From Cereibacter azotoformans (GTDB lineage: Bacteria > Pseudomonadota > Alphaproteobacteria > Rhodobacterales > Rhodobacteraceae), in assembly GCA_017599285.1 (NCBI GenBank), contig JAGFXX010000001.1, positions 1,364,001-1,428,000 of the forward strand: a stretch of 64,000 nt of DNA, given 5' to 3'. Under the pieces are notes generated by a model, which was not told the DNA's origin, did not search any database, and saw nothing but the letters and a program-made list of their open reading frames with translations. Of this stretch, positions 26,052 through 34,111 are shown piece after piece (the stretch's first letter is position 1; every line of letters starts with the position of its first letter). The translations under genes were made by a program, and so were the position numbers.

Positions 26052-28124
26052 CTATGTCGTTGAGGGGAATAGGTTTTTCTGGTCATGATGCGGTCCTGCG
26101 GGGTGTTTTGCCTTCCGCTTGGCTTGCTCCGCGACTTGCTGTGCCTGTGGTGTGGCGAGTTCGGACCGCCGGAAGAGCCACGGGCCGTCGGACAGGGGGT
26201 GGTTCCCCTCTACCACTCCGGCTTCGGCCGCAATCCTCAGGGTCTTCGGCGATACGCCGAGCAAGCGCGCTGCGTCGGTCAGGTTGAGCCACGGCTCGAT
26301 GCCGTCAGGGGCCAGGCGGAACACCGGGATCCTGTGATGCGAGCGCAATGCGGTGACGCGCTCACGCGTCCAGCGATTGCCATGGCCGGTCAGCAGACCG
26401 TTTCGATTGAGGATGCTGGCAATCAGATCATCGGAGGCGATGAGCGCTAGGTGGCGCACCGCGACGATGATCTCGGGGGCGGTGCTGTTGCGCTGTCCCC
26501 GCCGCCGCTTCGGCAATCGAAGCTCCGTGTGCGCGCCGCCGATCCAATGGATCAGCAGGACGATCTCGGACGCGCCGTTATCAACGTCGGCAACCACTTC
26601 ATGAATGACGGCACGGACGATACGCTTCTTCAGCCGTGCATCCGTTGTGGGGGCGGCCCATATCGCTCGAAGGTTCCCGGCCAGCCTGGTGGCGTCGAGC
26701 ACCGCCAGCGAGGAAGGTCCGGGCGCTGTGTCATCATGCATCGCGATTCTGGCCTCGACGTCGGCCGCCTGCTTCAGGGCGCGGTTCCAGCGCGTCTCCA
26801 GTTCCGCCGCCACCAGCCGGTTCGCTGGATCGGCGGCATCGTACTGCCGGAACGCCCGATCGGCATGATAGCGGGCCGCTTCGAGATCGCGCAGAAGAGC
26901 TTCGCGAACCTGGTCGCATCGGTCGGCAGCCTGCGCCTCTGCCTCGGCGGCGGCAGCGATGGCGCCGGGTTCGACTACCTGCAGCAGGGCTTCCTCGATG
27001 GCATCGTCGACTCGCAGGCCGCCGAAGGCGATGCAGCGTGGCTCGCCGTTGTCGAGCAGCCCGCGCCAGCAGGAATAGCGCGGGATGTCGTGCCTGGCTC
27101 CGGTGTAGCGGATCGTCAGCTTGCGACCGCAGCGCCGGCAGCGCAACAGGCCCGCGAGGAGGGCATCGCCGTGCTTGGGCGCGCCATGGTGACGGCTTGC
27201 GGGGATGTTGTCGCTGACCATCGTGCGGATCGCCTCTGCCCGCTCCCAACCGACATAACCTTCATGCGCACCGGGCTTCAGCGCAAGCCAGTCGCCGCGC
27301 GGCTTGCGGCGGCTGCCGGAGCGCGCGATGGCGGCACCGTGCCTCGGCGCCACGCGGGTTTTGCCATAGGCGTAGGCGCCGCCGTAGGCCGGGTTAGCTA
27401 TCATCCGGTGGATGGAGGCGTAGGTCGGCCTGCGCCAGAAGACGTCGCCGTTGGCGCGCCTGGCCGGCAACTCCAGACTATGTTCGAGAAACCAGAGCAG
27501 AGCCTGCCGGGCGCTGCCGAGTTCCGCCACTTTGTCGAAGACGAGGCTGATGGCCTCCTGCACGCGACGATCGGGATCCTTCTCCAGCCGGTCGCCGGCC
27601 TTCACGAAGCCGACCGGGGCGGCGACGATCAGCTCGCCGCGGCGGGCCTTCTCGTACCGCGCCGAGAGCGAGCGCTGTCGCAGCAGATCGAGTTCGTACT
27701 CGTTGAGGCTGCCCTTCAGGCCGAGAAGCAGGCGGTCGTTGCCCTGGCGCGGAGCATAGACCGTCTCCTGGTCGACGAGCACGGTGTCGACCACGCGGCA
27801 CATCTCGATCAGCTGCTGCCAGTCGCGGCTGTTGCGGGCGAAGCGCGACACCTCGCGCGCCGCGACCGCACCGACCTTGCCCAAGCAGACCTCGGCCACC
27901 ATCCGGTCGAAGCCGGCCCGCGCGACACCGCCCGCGGCCGAGCGGCCGAGATCCTCGTCGATGGTCTCGATGGAACTCCAGCCGAACGCCACCAGCCGGT
28001 CGCGCATCGCATATTGCAGGGTGCTGCTCTCGCGGTTGTGCAGAACCTGATGGGCCGAGGACTGCCGCACATAGAGGATGGCCTTGCGCTCCAGGTGATG
28101 CGGCCCGATCTTCTCATGCATCAT
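26052..28124 (-). CDS. Large serine recombinase
   Basis: A 690-aa site-specific recombinase. The N-terminal resolvase domain has the catalytic serine in [10 protein letters not shown] and the arginine region [18 protein letters not shown]; the recombinase domain follows; the zinc ribbon is [16 protein letters not shown]; a coiled coil follows ([15 protein letters not shown]); and the C-terminus has an HTH-like segment ([20 protein letters not shown]). Start ATG 28124 has AGGAGG at good spacing. It should drive insertion and excision of its own element. Confidence 0.93.
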   Translation of the reverse strand: MMHEKIGPHHLERKAILYVRQSSAHQVLHNRESSTLQYAMRDRLVAFGWSSIETIDEDLGRSAAGGVARAGFDRMVAEVCLGKVGAVAAREVSRFARNSRDWQQLIEMCRVVDTVLVDQETVYAPRQGNDRLLLGLKGSLNEYELDLLRQRSLSARYEKARRGELIVAAPVGFVKAGDRLEKDPDRRVQEAISLVFDKVAELGSARQALLWFLEHSLELPARRANGDVFWRRPTYASIHRMIANPAYGGAYAYGKTRVAPRHGAAIARSGSRRKPRGDWLALKPGAHEGYVGWERAEAIRTMVSDNIPASRHHGAPKHGDALLAGLLRCRRCGRKLTIRYTGARHDIPRYSCWRGLLDNGEPRCIAFGGLRVDDAIEEALLQVVEPGAIAAAAEAEAQAADRCDQVREALLRDLEAARYHADRAFRQYDAADPANRLVAAELETRWNRALKQAADVEARIAMHDDTAPGPSSLAVLDATRLAGNLRAIWAAPTTDARLKKRIVRAVIHEVVADVDNGASEIVLLIHWIGGAHTELRLPKRRRGQRNSTAPEIIVAVRHLALIASDDLIASILNRNGLLTGHGNRWTRERVTALRSHHRIPVFRLAPDGIEPWLNLTDAARLLGVSPKTLRIAAEAGVVEGNHPLSDGPWLFRRSELATPQAQQVAEQAKRKAKHPAGPHHDQKNLFPSTT

Positions 28125-28308
28125 GTCCCGCCTCCTTCCGCTGCCCGTCCGCGCCGTCGGCATGGTCGAGGATCAGGCGGACCATCAGCCCGGTCAGCGT
28201 CGCCTGCGTCTCGTCGGGCAGGCTCCTCCAGTCCGGCAATGGAAGCGATCCGGCGGCGCAGGGCGGATCGAAGAGGTCGAGTTGCTGCGGTATCGTTCGG
28301 CGCGGCAT
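28114..28308 (-). CDS. Small conserved partner of the serine recombinase
   Basis: A 64-aa protein starting [16 protein letters not shown] and containing [21 protein letters not shown] recall similar short genes directly upstream of this recombinase type in alphaproteobacteria, but cannot name a function. It overlaps the recombinase start by 11 nt, so translation is probably coupled. GGGAG six bases before ATG 28308 supports this start; ATG 28314 is the alternative. It may assist recombination or its direction; that is a guess. Confidence 0.65.
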   Translation of the reverse strand: MPRRTIPQQLDLFDPPCAAGSLPLPDWRSLPDETQATLTGLMVRLILDHADGADGQRKEAGHDA

Positions 28309-28690
28309 GGGCATCTCCCGGAATCGCATTCAAGGAGGTCGATCCTGCGCCCGAATCCCGCGATCCAGATGGCCCGCCGCCCGCGTCCGCCGTATCGTTC
28401 AGCAGAGCTGCCAAGCTCGCCAAAGCCCCGATCGATGCGATCGGGGCCGTCTTCAGCACCCAGTGGTGACTGGCTGCCCGGTCGAACATCCAGGCCGGAA
28501 CCTCAAGAGCGCGAGCGGAGGCAACACCCGTCAGACTGCAGCGAAATCTCGCCTCGCCCGCCTTCTCGACGGCCTCGTGAACATAGACCCGACAGCCTGC
28601 CCATGGATGCCAGGGATAGAGAAGCGTCCGCTCCTCCGTCCCGTGGGTGTTGTGTGATCGAGTTGTACAACACAAGGCGCCCGCATTCAT
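28121..28690 (-). CDS. Possible third gene of the serine-recombinase element (start unclear)
   Basis: The frame contains a protein-like stretch [19 protein letters not shown], then [20 protein letters not shown] and [20 protein letters not shown], which resembles a short conserved protein I have seen near such recombinases. Inside the element no ATG, GTG or TTG precedes it; the nearest in-frame ATG (28690) lies outside, in the interrupted transposase. The downstream part overlaps the small gene at 28114-28308 and is probably not coding; the true end may be near 28340. Confidence 0.4.
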   Translation of the reverse strand: MNAGALCCTTRSHNTHGTEERTLLYPWHPWAGCRVYVHEAVEKAGEARFRCSLTGVASARALEVPAWMFDRAASHHWVLKTAPIASIGALASLAALLNDTADAGGGPSGSRDSGAGSTSLNAIPGDAHAAPNDTAATRPLRSALRRRIASIAGLEEPARRDAGDADRADGPPDPRPCRRRGRAAEGGGT

Positions 28691-28834
28691 CGCTCGGCTA
28701 CCGTCCCCCGGCACCACGGGCGGTGCAGTGGACGGCTTCGCCACCCGCACCCGCTACGCCGGCCACTCCGACCGTGGCGCCAAGACCCGTCATGCACTAA
28801 GATTGAAACCGGACCACCCCATGGGGGCAGGCCA

Positions 28835-29827
28835 GACAACGACGAGCACTTCTGGCAGCAGATGGACTTCCTCATCCCGCAGCTCCTGCGCGTGCTCGAG
28901 CCGGGCCGGATCGCGGCCATCCATGTGAAGGACCGGATCATCCCGGGCGGCATCAGCGGTTTCGGCTTCCAGACCTTGAGCACGCTCCACTGCGACTGCA
29001 TCGCCCGGTTCTAAGGGCACGGCTTTGCCTACCTCGGCATGAAGACCATCACGACAGACGTGGTGCGCGAGAACAACCAGACATATCGGCTGGGCCGGAC
29101 CGAGCAGTGCAAGGACGGGACCCACATGGGTTTCGGCGTCCCGGAATATCTCCTGCTCTTCCGGAAGCCGCCGACGGATCGCTCGAACGGCTATGCCGAC
29201 CGGCCGGTGAAGAAGGGCAAGAAGGAGTGGGACGCCGAGACGAAGATCTGGGCCAACCCGGACGGCTACAGCCGGGCGCGGTGGCAGATCGACGCCCACG
29301 GCTAAACCCGATCAAGCGGCAACCGCTGCCTGCGCCCGGGTGAGCTGGACGGGCTGGACGCGGACCAGATCTACAAGACATGGAAGCGGTTCAACCTGAC
29401 GGAGGTCTACGACTTCGAGCACCATGTCAGGATCGGGGAGCACCTCGAGGCGCAGGGCCGGTTGCCGCCGACCTTCATGTTGCTTCCGCCGCACTCGGTC
29501 CACCAGGACGTCTGGTCGGACGTGGCCCGAATGCTGACGATCAACGGCGAGCAGGCGCGCAAGGGGCAGGAGATGCACCTGTGCCCGCTGCAATACGACA
29601 TCGTGGACCGGGCCATCCTTCAATACACCGAGCCGGGCGAGATGGTGTTCGATCCGTTCGGCGGGCTGATGACGGTGCCCTTCCGGGCGCTCAAGCTCGG
29701 CCGCAAGGGGTCCGGGGTGGAACTGAATCGGGGCTACTTCCTCGACGGCGCCAAATACTGTGCCGCGGCCGAGGCCGATGCCGCCACGCCCAGCCTCTTC
29801 GACTTCATCGACGAGACCGCAGCATGA
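28835..29827 (+). pseudogene. Phage-type DNA methyltransferase remnant
   Basis: C-terminal part of a beta-class DNA modification methylase. The frame reads LIPQLLRVLEPGRIAAIHVK, then VVRENNQTYRLGRTEQCKDG, SRARWQIDAHG, and VFDPFGGLMTVPFRALKLG, the SAM-binding DPFxG motif. Its 5' part with the DPPF/Y catalytic motif is missing at the IS3 end. Two in-frame TAA codons (29012-29014 and 29303-29305) interrupt an otherwise continuous frame. It is therefore non-functional. Such genes in phages protect their DNA from host restriction. Confidence 0.85.
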
Positions 29828-30054
29828 ACTCGACCATCATCACCGCGCCGATGACGGTCACCGTCTCGGCCGAGGCCGGCACCTTCACCATGGCCCGCGG
29901 CACCTGGTCGGCATCGGCGCCGCTCGCCTGCCTGCCGGGCTGGATCAAGCTCTATCGCCACCTGCGAGACCGGGGCGGAGGCGGGTTCAGGCGGTTCTAC
30001 GAAGCGGATGTGCAGGCGCTGGAGGCGGCGCAGAGGGAAGTGAAGGGGATGTAG
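29824..30054 (+). CDS. Small hypothetical phage-type protein
   Basis: A 76-aa protein starting MNSTIITAPMTVTVSAEAGT, with PLACLPGWIKLYRHLRDRGG. The ATG overlaps the methyltransferase stop (ATGA), so it belonged to the same operon. I recognise no family; no membrane segment or cysteine motif. It may have been a small early phage gene. Its reading frame is intact. Confidence 0.6.
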   Translation: MNSTIITAPMTVTVSAEAGTFTMARGTWSASAPLACLPGWIKLYRHLRDRGGGGFRRFYEADVQALEAAQREVKGM

Positions 30055-30056
30055 GG

Positions 30057-30290
30057 ATGAGCCTGATCGATGACCTGAAGAAACAGATCGCCGCCGCCGA
30101 GGCGCGCATCCGGGAAATTCAGCATGGGCGCCCGCATCCGGAGGTGGCGGTGATCGTGCGTGGGATTGGCTACCAAGGCGAGCCTGGCAAGGAGTTTCGC
30201 CACTGCACCTGCGGTCTGTGCGAGGCACAGTTCACGCGAGGCATGGTCGATAAGGCGCGGCCATCGCGGCCCCGGCCGACCGACGAGTGA
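30057..30290 (+). CDS. Small hypothetical protein with CxCGLC motif
   Basis: A 77-aa protein starting MSLIDDLKKQIAAAEARIRE (short coiled coil), with FRHCTCGLCEAQFTRGMVD near the centre. The three cysteines (C-x-C-x-x-C) could bind a metal. It starts 2 nt after the previous stop and precedes the excisionase-like gene. Function unknown; the setting suggests a phage-derived operon. Confidence 0.6.
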   Translation: MSLIDDLKKQIAAAEARIREIQHGRPHPEVAVIVRGIGYQGEPGKEFRHCTCGLCEAQFTRGMVDKARPSRPRPTDE

Positions 30291-30297
30291 GGTGGAG

Positions 30298-30579
30298 ATG
30301 AGCGAGACACGCCCCTTCACCCCTGAGACACTTGCGGAGCGCTGGGGGGGCAGCGCAGCATCGGTGCGCAACCAGTGCTCGGCCGGAACGCTTCCGCATT
30401 TCCGATTCGGCCGCCTCTACCGCATCCCCGCCCGCGCAGTTGAAGAGATCGAAGCATGCCAGACATTTCCATCGGACGCCTCCGCGGAGGCTTCTGCGTC
30501 TACTGGACCATCGACGGGAAGCGAACCCGTCATCGCCTTGCGGCACGCACCCGAGCGGAGGCGGAAGCAGAGGCCATAG
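30298..30579 (+). CDS. Excisionase-like helix-turn-helix protein
   Basis: A 93-aa protein. The N-terminus FTPETLAERWGGSAASVRNQ and GTLPHFRFGRLYRIPARAVE form the MerR/AlpA-type winged helix-turn-helix seen in phage excisionases. It starts 8 nt after the previous gene with GGTGGAG as ribosome site and overlaps the integrase gene by 124 nt. As in many integrative elements it probably controls the direction of integrase. The repeats at 22879 and 31461 could be its sites. Confidence 0.75.
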   Translation: MSETRPFTPETLAERWGGSAASVRNQCSAGTLPHFRFGRLYRIPARAVEEIEACQTFPSDASAEASASTGPSTGSEPVIALRHAPERRRKQRP

Positions 30580-31462
30580 ATGTCTACAGGCGCGAGACCT
30601 TCTCGGCCTCGCAGAAGGGCGTGACCGTGACCGACATCTGGGAAATGTACCGGAGGAACCTGGGCGACAAGCCCACGGCCGAGACGATGGGCTACACCGG
30701 CAAGGCGGTGCTGGCGCACTTCGGCCACTACAGACCGGACCAGATAGATACCGCACTGTGCCGGTCCTATGCCGCGGCGCGGGAAAAGGCCGGGATCTCG
30801 CAGGGGTCCACCCACACCGAACTGGGCCACCTGCGCAGCGCCATGATGTGGGCCGAGAAGAATCGGCTGATCGACAAGGCGACGGCCATCGAGCGCCCGC
30901 CGAAGCCGACCCCGAAGGAGCGGTTCTTGACGAAGGCTGAGGTGGCCAGATTGATCGAGCACGCGAGCGCGGCGCATATCGGTCTGGCGATCCACCTCCT
31001 GTTCGCCACGGCGGGCCGGATCGGCGCGATCCTGGACCTGACATGGGACCGGGTGGACATGGAGGGGGCGTGATCAACCTGCGCCTGCCCGATGCGCGGA
31101 CGCGCAAGGGCCGCGCCATCGTGCCCATCAACCGCGGGCTCATGGCCGCGCTGCAGACCGCGCGTGAGGCTGCGGTCACGGAGCATGTCGTCGAATATGG
31201 GGGCACGCGGGTTGCCTCGATCCGGAAAGGGTTCGAGGGCGCCGTGACGCGGGCAGGTTTCGCGGACGTGACCCTGCACACGATCCGGCATTCGGCGGCC
31301 GTCGAGATGGTGTCGAGCGGCATCCCGATCGAGCAGGTGGCGCAATATCTCGGCCACTCGAACCCGTCGATCACCTTCTCGACCTATGGCCGTTTCGCCC
31401 CCGAGCACCTGCAGAAGGCGGCCGATGTGCTCGACTTCGTGAAGCTCAAGGCGGCGCGGTAG
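30456..31462 (+). pseudogene. Tyrosine integrase of the tRNA-Val island, frameshifted
   Basis: The first part (30456-31073) has an N-terminal arm-binding region, a SAM-like core-binding domain and the catalytic Arg in FATAGRIGAILDLTWDRVDM. It hits a stop at 31071. The second part continues in another frame with VINLRLPDARTRKGRAIVPI, the HxxR motif HTIRHSAA, LGHSNPSIT and the nucleophile FSTYGRFAPEH. One missing G in the G5 run at 31064-31068 explains the break. It is either inactive or needs a -1 frameshift. It faces the tRNA, as usual for integrases. Confidence 0.9.
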
Positions 31463-31489
31463 GTTCAATGAACCACGGGGCACTTCGTA
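31461..31489. repeat. Subterminal island repeat, right copy
   Basis: Begins AGGTTCAATGAACC and ends CTTCGTA; 25 of 29 positions match 22879-22907. It overlaps the integrase stop codon and lies 44 bp from the right attachment repeat. With the left copy it may serve as integrase arm or excisionase sites. Confidence 0.7.
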
Positions 31490-31495
31490 AAACGC

Positions 31496-31525
31496 GAAAA
31501 GCCCCGGAATATCCGAGGCTTTTTA
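31496..31525. terminator. Bidirectional terminator between integrase and tRNA-Val
   Basis: GAAAAGCCCCGGAATATCCG plus AGGCTTTTT form an A-rich/T-rich flanked hairpin (AAAAGCC...GGCTTTTT) with a small internal mismatch. It can stop integrase transcription on the plus strand and tRNA-Val transcription on the minus strand. It is island-borne and replaces the displaced original tRNA terminator. Confidence 0.8.
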
Positions 31526-31532
31526 ACGTGTT

Positions 31533-31578
31533 ATGGTGGGCGATAACGGATTTGAACCGCTGACATCTTCGATGTGAA
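31533..31578. repeat. Right attachment-site repeat (46 bp) within tRNA-Val
   Basis: Perfect 46-bp copy of 22737-22782. It includes the tRNA-Val 3' half, so the integrated element rebuilds a whole tRNA at this end. Confidence 0.97.
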
Positions 31579-31608
31579 CGAAGCGCTCTACCGCTGAGCT
31601 AATCGCCC
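31534..31608 (-). tRNA. tRNA-Val (anticodon CAC)
   Basis: 75 nt including encoded CCA. Acceptor stem GGGCGAT/ATCGCCC, D arm GCTC...GAGC, anticodon stem CTTCG/CGAAG with loop TTCACAT (anticodon CAC, reading GUG), variable loop ATGTC, T arm with TTCAAAT. The 3' half comes from the island attachment site. It has a predicted promoter at 31619-31647. Confidence 0.98.
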
Positions 31609-31618
31609 TGTGAGGCGG

Positions 31619-31647
31619 GTACTACAGCCACTTTCCGGCCTCCGCAA
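31619..31647 (-). promoter_or_regulatory. Predicted promoter of tRNA-Val
   Basis: On the minus strand -35 TTGCGG (31642-31647), a 17-bp spacer and -10 TAGTAC (31619-31624). Predicted start near 31612, four bases before the mature tRNA 5' end at 31608. Lies in the 294-nt gap before metY, which otherwise shows no gene. Confidence 0.6.
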
Positions 31648-31902
31648 GAGCCCTCGGCGAAAATTTCTGCACCCTCTTTCGACATCCTGCGCCGGCGCCC
31701 GGACAGGCCCCGGCCACAAGCTGACGTGCCCGGTCCCGGTCCCATGCGCCTGCATCAGGAGCATGCCCCGGCTCCGGCCAGCTTGATGCGCGGGCCATGT
31801 CCGGACGGACAGCCGAGGGTCGTTTCCGCTGGCGCAGCGCCCGTTGTGCGGCGGAAGCCTTTCCCCTAGGGTCGCCCGAACCAGACCAGAGGGGGGTGAC
31901 CG

Positions 31903-33195
31903 ATGAGCTCAGACCGCAAGCTCGGCTTCGACACGCTGCAGATCCACGCCGGGGCCAGACCCGATCCGGCGACGGGCGCGCGGCAGGTGCCGATCTACCA
32001 GACAACCGCCTATGTCTTTCAGGATGCGGACCATGCGGCGCGCCTCTTCAACCTCGAGGAGGTGGGCTACATCTACTCGCGCCTGACCAACCCGACCGTT
32101 CAGGCGCTGGCCGAGCGTGTGGCCGCGCTCGAGGGCGGCGCGGGCGCGGTCTGCTGCTCGTCGGGGCATGCGGCGCAGATCATGGCGCTGTTCCCGCTGA
32201 TGGGGCCGGGGCGCAACATCGTGGCCTCGACCCGCCTCTATGGCGGCACGATCACCCAGTTCTCGCAGACGATCCGGCGCTTCGGCTGGTCGGCCAAGTT
32301 CGTGGATTTCGACGACCTCGCCGCCCTCGAGGCCGCGGTGGACGAGGATACCCGCGCCATCTTCTGCGAGACGATCGCCAACCCCGGCGGTGTCATCACC
32401 GATCTCGACGCGGTGGCGGCCGTGGCCGACAGGGTGGGCCTGCCGCTGATCGTGGACAACACGACCGCGACGCCCTGGCTCTGCCGCCCGATCGATCACG
32501 GCGCGACGCTGGTGGTCCATTCCGCGACCAAGTATCTGACCGGCAACGGCACCGTCACCGGCGGCGTGATCGTCGATTCCGGCAAGTTCGACTGGTCGGC
32601 CTCGGGCAAGTTCCCGAGCCTCTCGGAACCCGAGTCCGCCTATCACGGCCTCGTCTTCCACAAGGCGCTGGGGCCGATGGCCTACACGTTCCACTCGATC
32701 GCCGTGGGGCTGCGCGACCTGGGCATGACCATGAACCCGCAGGGGGCGCATTACACGCTGATGGGGATCGAGACCCTCAGCCTGCGCATGGCCCGCCATG
32801 TCGAGAACGCCCGCCGGATCGCCGAGTGGCTCGAGGCCGATCCGCGGGTCGACTATGTCACTTACGCGGGGCTTCCCTCCTCCAGGTGGCACGATCGCGT
32901 CGCGCGGATCTGCCCGAAAGGCGCGGGGGCGCTCTTCACCTTTGCCGTGAAGGGCGGCTACGACGCCTGCGTCAAGCTCGTGGACGCGCTCGAGCTGTTC
33001 AGCCATGTGGCGAACCTTGGCGACACGCGCTCGCTGGTGATCCATTCGGCCTCGACCACGCACCGCCAGCTCTCGCCCGAGCAGCAGGAGGCGGCGGGTG
33101 CCGCACCGAACGTCGTGCGGCTGTCGATCGGCATCGAGGATGCCGACGACCTGATCGCCGACCTCGATCAGGCGCTCGCAAAGGCCACCGCCTGA
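31903..33195 (+). CDS. metY: O-acetylhomoserine sulfhydrylase (MetY-type)
   Basis: A 430-aa Cys/Met-metabolism PLP enzyme. The PLP lysine is Lys210 in VVHSATKYLTGNGT. The N-terminus FDTLQIHAGARPDPATGARQ and the length of about 430 are typical of O-acetylhomoserine aminocarboxypropyltransferases rather than the shorter MetB/MetC. It makes homocysteine from O-acetylhomoserine and sulfide. The start has AGAGGGGGGTGA ahead of it. I looked for a SAM-II riboswitch in the leader and saw none. Ends at a bidirectional terminator. Confidence 0.92.
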   Translation: MSSDRKLGFDTLQIHAGARPDPATGARQVPIYQTTAYVFQDADHAARLFNLEEVGYIYSRLTNPTVQALAERVAALEGGAGAVCCSSGHAAQIMALFPLMGPGRNIVASTRLYGGTITQFSQTIRRFGWSAKFVDFDDLAALEAAVDEDTRAIFCETIANPGGVITDLDAVAAVADRVGLPLIVDNTTATPWLCRPIDHGATLVVHSATKYLTGNGTVTGGVIVDSGKFDWSASGKFPSLSEPESAYHGLVFHKALGPMAYTFHSIAVGLRDLGMTMNPQGAHYTLMGIETLSLRMARHVENARRIAEWLEADPRVDYVTYAGLPSSRWHDRVARICPKGAGALFTFAVKGGYDACVKLVDALELFSHVANLGDTRSLVIHSASTTHRQLSPEQQEAAGAAPNVVRLSIGIEDADDLIADLDQALAKATA

Positions 33196-33202
33196 AGCCG
33201 AT

Positions 33203-33234
33203 CTTCAGGGGCGACTTGAAGATCGCCCCTGAAG
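33203..33234. terminator. Bidirectional hairpin terminator between metY and the SIMPL gene
   Basis: Perfect 12-bp stem CTTCAGGGGCGA / TCGCCCCTGAAG with loop CTTGAAGA, lying between the convergent stops at 33195 and 33244. No strong T tract, so termination may be factor-assisted. Confidence 0.7.
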
Positions 33235-33243
33235 TCCCTGTTA

Positions 33244-33948
33244 TCAGGGCTGAACGATCTCATAGACCAGCGTCACGCGCGCCGAGGTCTCGATCTCGCC
33301 CTCGGCCACCGGCACGGGCGCACCCATCGCGGCCTCGCGATACATCGGCATGGGCGGGCGATAGTCGTCGCCCCCTTCGCGGATCTCGAGGATGGGCCCG
33401 AGCGTCACGCCGGCCGCGCCGGTCAGCAGCTCCGCCCGCGCCCGTGCCTTGGCCACGGCCTTCCTGCGCGCCTCGTCCATAGCCGGCTCGGGATCCGCCA
33501 GGGCGAAGCTGACCCCGTGCAGGGTGTTCGCCCCGTCCTGCACCGCCTCGTCCAGCACCGATCCGAGCCGGGCAAGATCCCGCACGCGCACCGTCAGCAT
33601 GTTCGAGGCGACATAGCCCTCGATCCGCGGCGCCGACCCGTCGGGCCCCTGCGTCCAGTTCGGGTTGAGCGAGAGGCCCGTTGTCTGCAGGTCCCGGTCC
33701 TCGATGCCGGCGCCTTTCAGCCGCTCGAGCACCCGCGCCAGGTTCGCGCTGTTGTCCGACATGGCCTCGGCCGCCGTGGCCCCCTCGCTGGTCACGCCGA
33801 GCGTGATCGTCGCCAGGTCAGGCCGGCCCGCCACCATTCCCTCGCCCGTCACGGTCAGGCGCGGGGTCTCGGCCAGCGCGGCGCCGGACAGCGCGCCGGC
33901 GGGCAGCGCAACAGCGGTGCAGAGCATCAGGACTTTCGCAATGTTCAT
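33244..33948 (-). CDS. Periplasmic SIMPL-domain (DUF541) protein
   Basis: A 234-aa protein with a signal peptide (residues 1-27, MNIAKVLMLCTAVALPAGAL..., cut after ALA). The SIMPL domain starts PRLTVTGEGMVAGRPDLATI and includes EDRDLQTTGLSLNPNW and KARARAELLTGAAGVTLGPI. Family members (BP26-like in Brucella) are periplasmic or outer-membrane associated with unclear function, some linked to oxidative stress. Start ATG 33948 gives the signal peptide. Confidence 0.9.
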   Translation of the reverse strand: MNIAKVLMLCTAVALPAGALSGAALAETPRLTVTGEGMVAGRPDLATITLGVTSEGATAAEAMSDNSANLARVLERLKGAGIEDRDLQTTGLSLNPNWTQGPDGSAPRIEGYVASNMLTVRVRDLARLGSVLDEAVQDGANTLHGVSFALADPEPAMDEARRKAVAKARARAELLTGAAGVTLGPILEIREGGDDYRPPMPMYREAAMGAPVPVAEGEIETSARVTLVYEIVQP

Positions 33949-34111
33949 CTGGAATGTTCCTCCTTGGAGATGAGAGCGTTCGCCTCTTGTGACACATCGG
34001 GCAAGGCGATCCTTGGGTGTTTTCCTTCCCTTCGGCAAAAAGCTGCTGTAACACCGGAAAGGCCGAGGCCCGGACTCCCCGGTGAGCCGCCAGATATGCT
34101 AGACCCGCGAA

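Larger units (their letters stand above)
26023..28671 (-). mobile_element. Serine-recombinase element inserted in IS3 orfB
   Basis: About 2.64 kb bounded by TACAAC at 26023-26028 and 28666-28671. It contains a large serine recombinase gene, a small upstream gene and probably a third gene, all on the minus strand. Removing one repeat copy and the intervening DNA restores the transposase frame exactly. The right junction contains the 10-bp palindrome GTTGTACAAC. The precise shared sequence without a target duplication fits site-specific serine recombination. Confidence 0.88.
25264..28800 (+). pseudogene. IS3-family transposase OrfB, interrupted
   Basis: The first part (25264-26022) carries the DDE integrase core: YDFVESRTHDGRKFHMLNVL (first D), IRSDNGPEFIA (second D) and SPWENGYCESFNSKLRDEL (E). 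It then runs into a stop at 26038. The missing C-terminus, [17 protein letters not shown], continues in the same frame at 28666-28800. Joining the two at the shared TACAAC (26023 and 28666) rebuilds an uninterrupted family-typical end [10 protein letters not shown]. The IS is therefore inactive through insertion of a 2.6-kb element. Confidence 0.93.
24940..28834 (+). mobile_element. IS3-family insertion sequence, split by another element
   Basis: OrfA and OrfB of an IS3-family element (IS407-like) lie at 25025-25267 and 25264-26022 plus 28666-28800. Terminal sequences TGGTCTGCCCCC at 24940 and its imperfect inverted partner (reverse complement TGGCCTGCCCCC, ending 28834) are followed by matching GTGGTCC inner blocks. 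No clear target duplication is seen. It interrupts the DNA methyltransferase gene (28835-29827) and is interrupted by the serine-recombinase element (26023-28671). Confidence 0.85.
22737..31578. mobile_element. Genomic island integrated in tRNA-Val(CAC)
   Basis: An 8.8-kb segment between perfect 46-bp repeats of the tRNA-Val 3' half. A tyrosine integrase gene lies next to the intact tRNA at the right end, preceded by an excisionase-like HTH gene: the classic layout of a tRNA-integrating phage or integrative element. Inside are small phage-type genes, a broken DNA methyltransferase, a low-GC AlgJ/AlgX-like gene, an IS3-family element and a nested serine-recombinase element. The integrase frameshift, absence of structural genes and the insertions suggest a decayed, immobile remnant. 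Confidence 0.95.

Noticed and set aside
24936..28838. Target-site duplication around the IS3 element
   Set aside because: Flanks are CACA and GACA; the match is too weak to claim, and the ends may have changed.
31609..31902. SAM-II riboswitch upstream of metY
   Set aside because: I looked for the pseudoknot motifs typical of alphaproteobacterial met genes and saw none.
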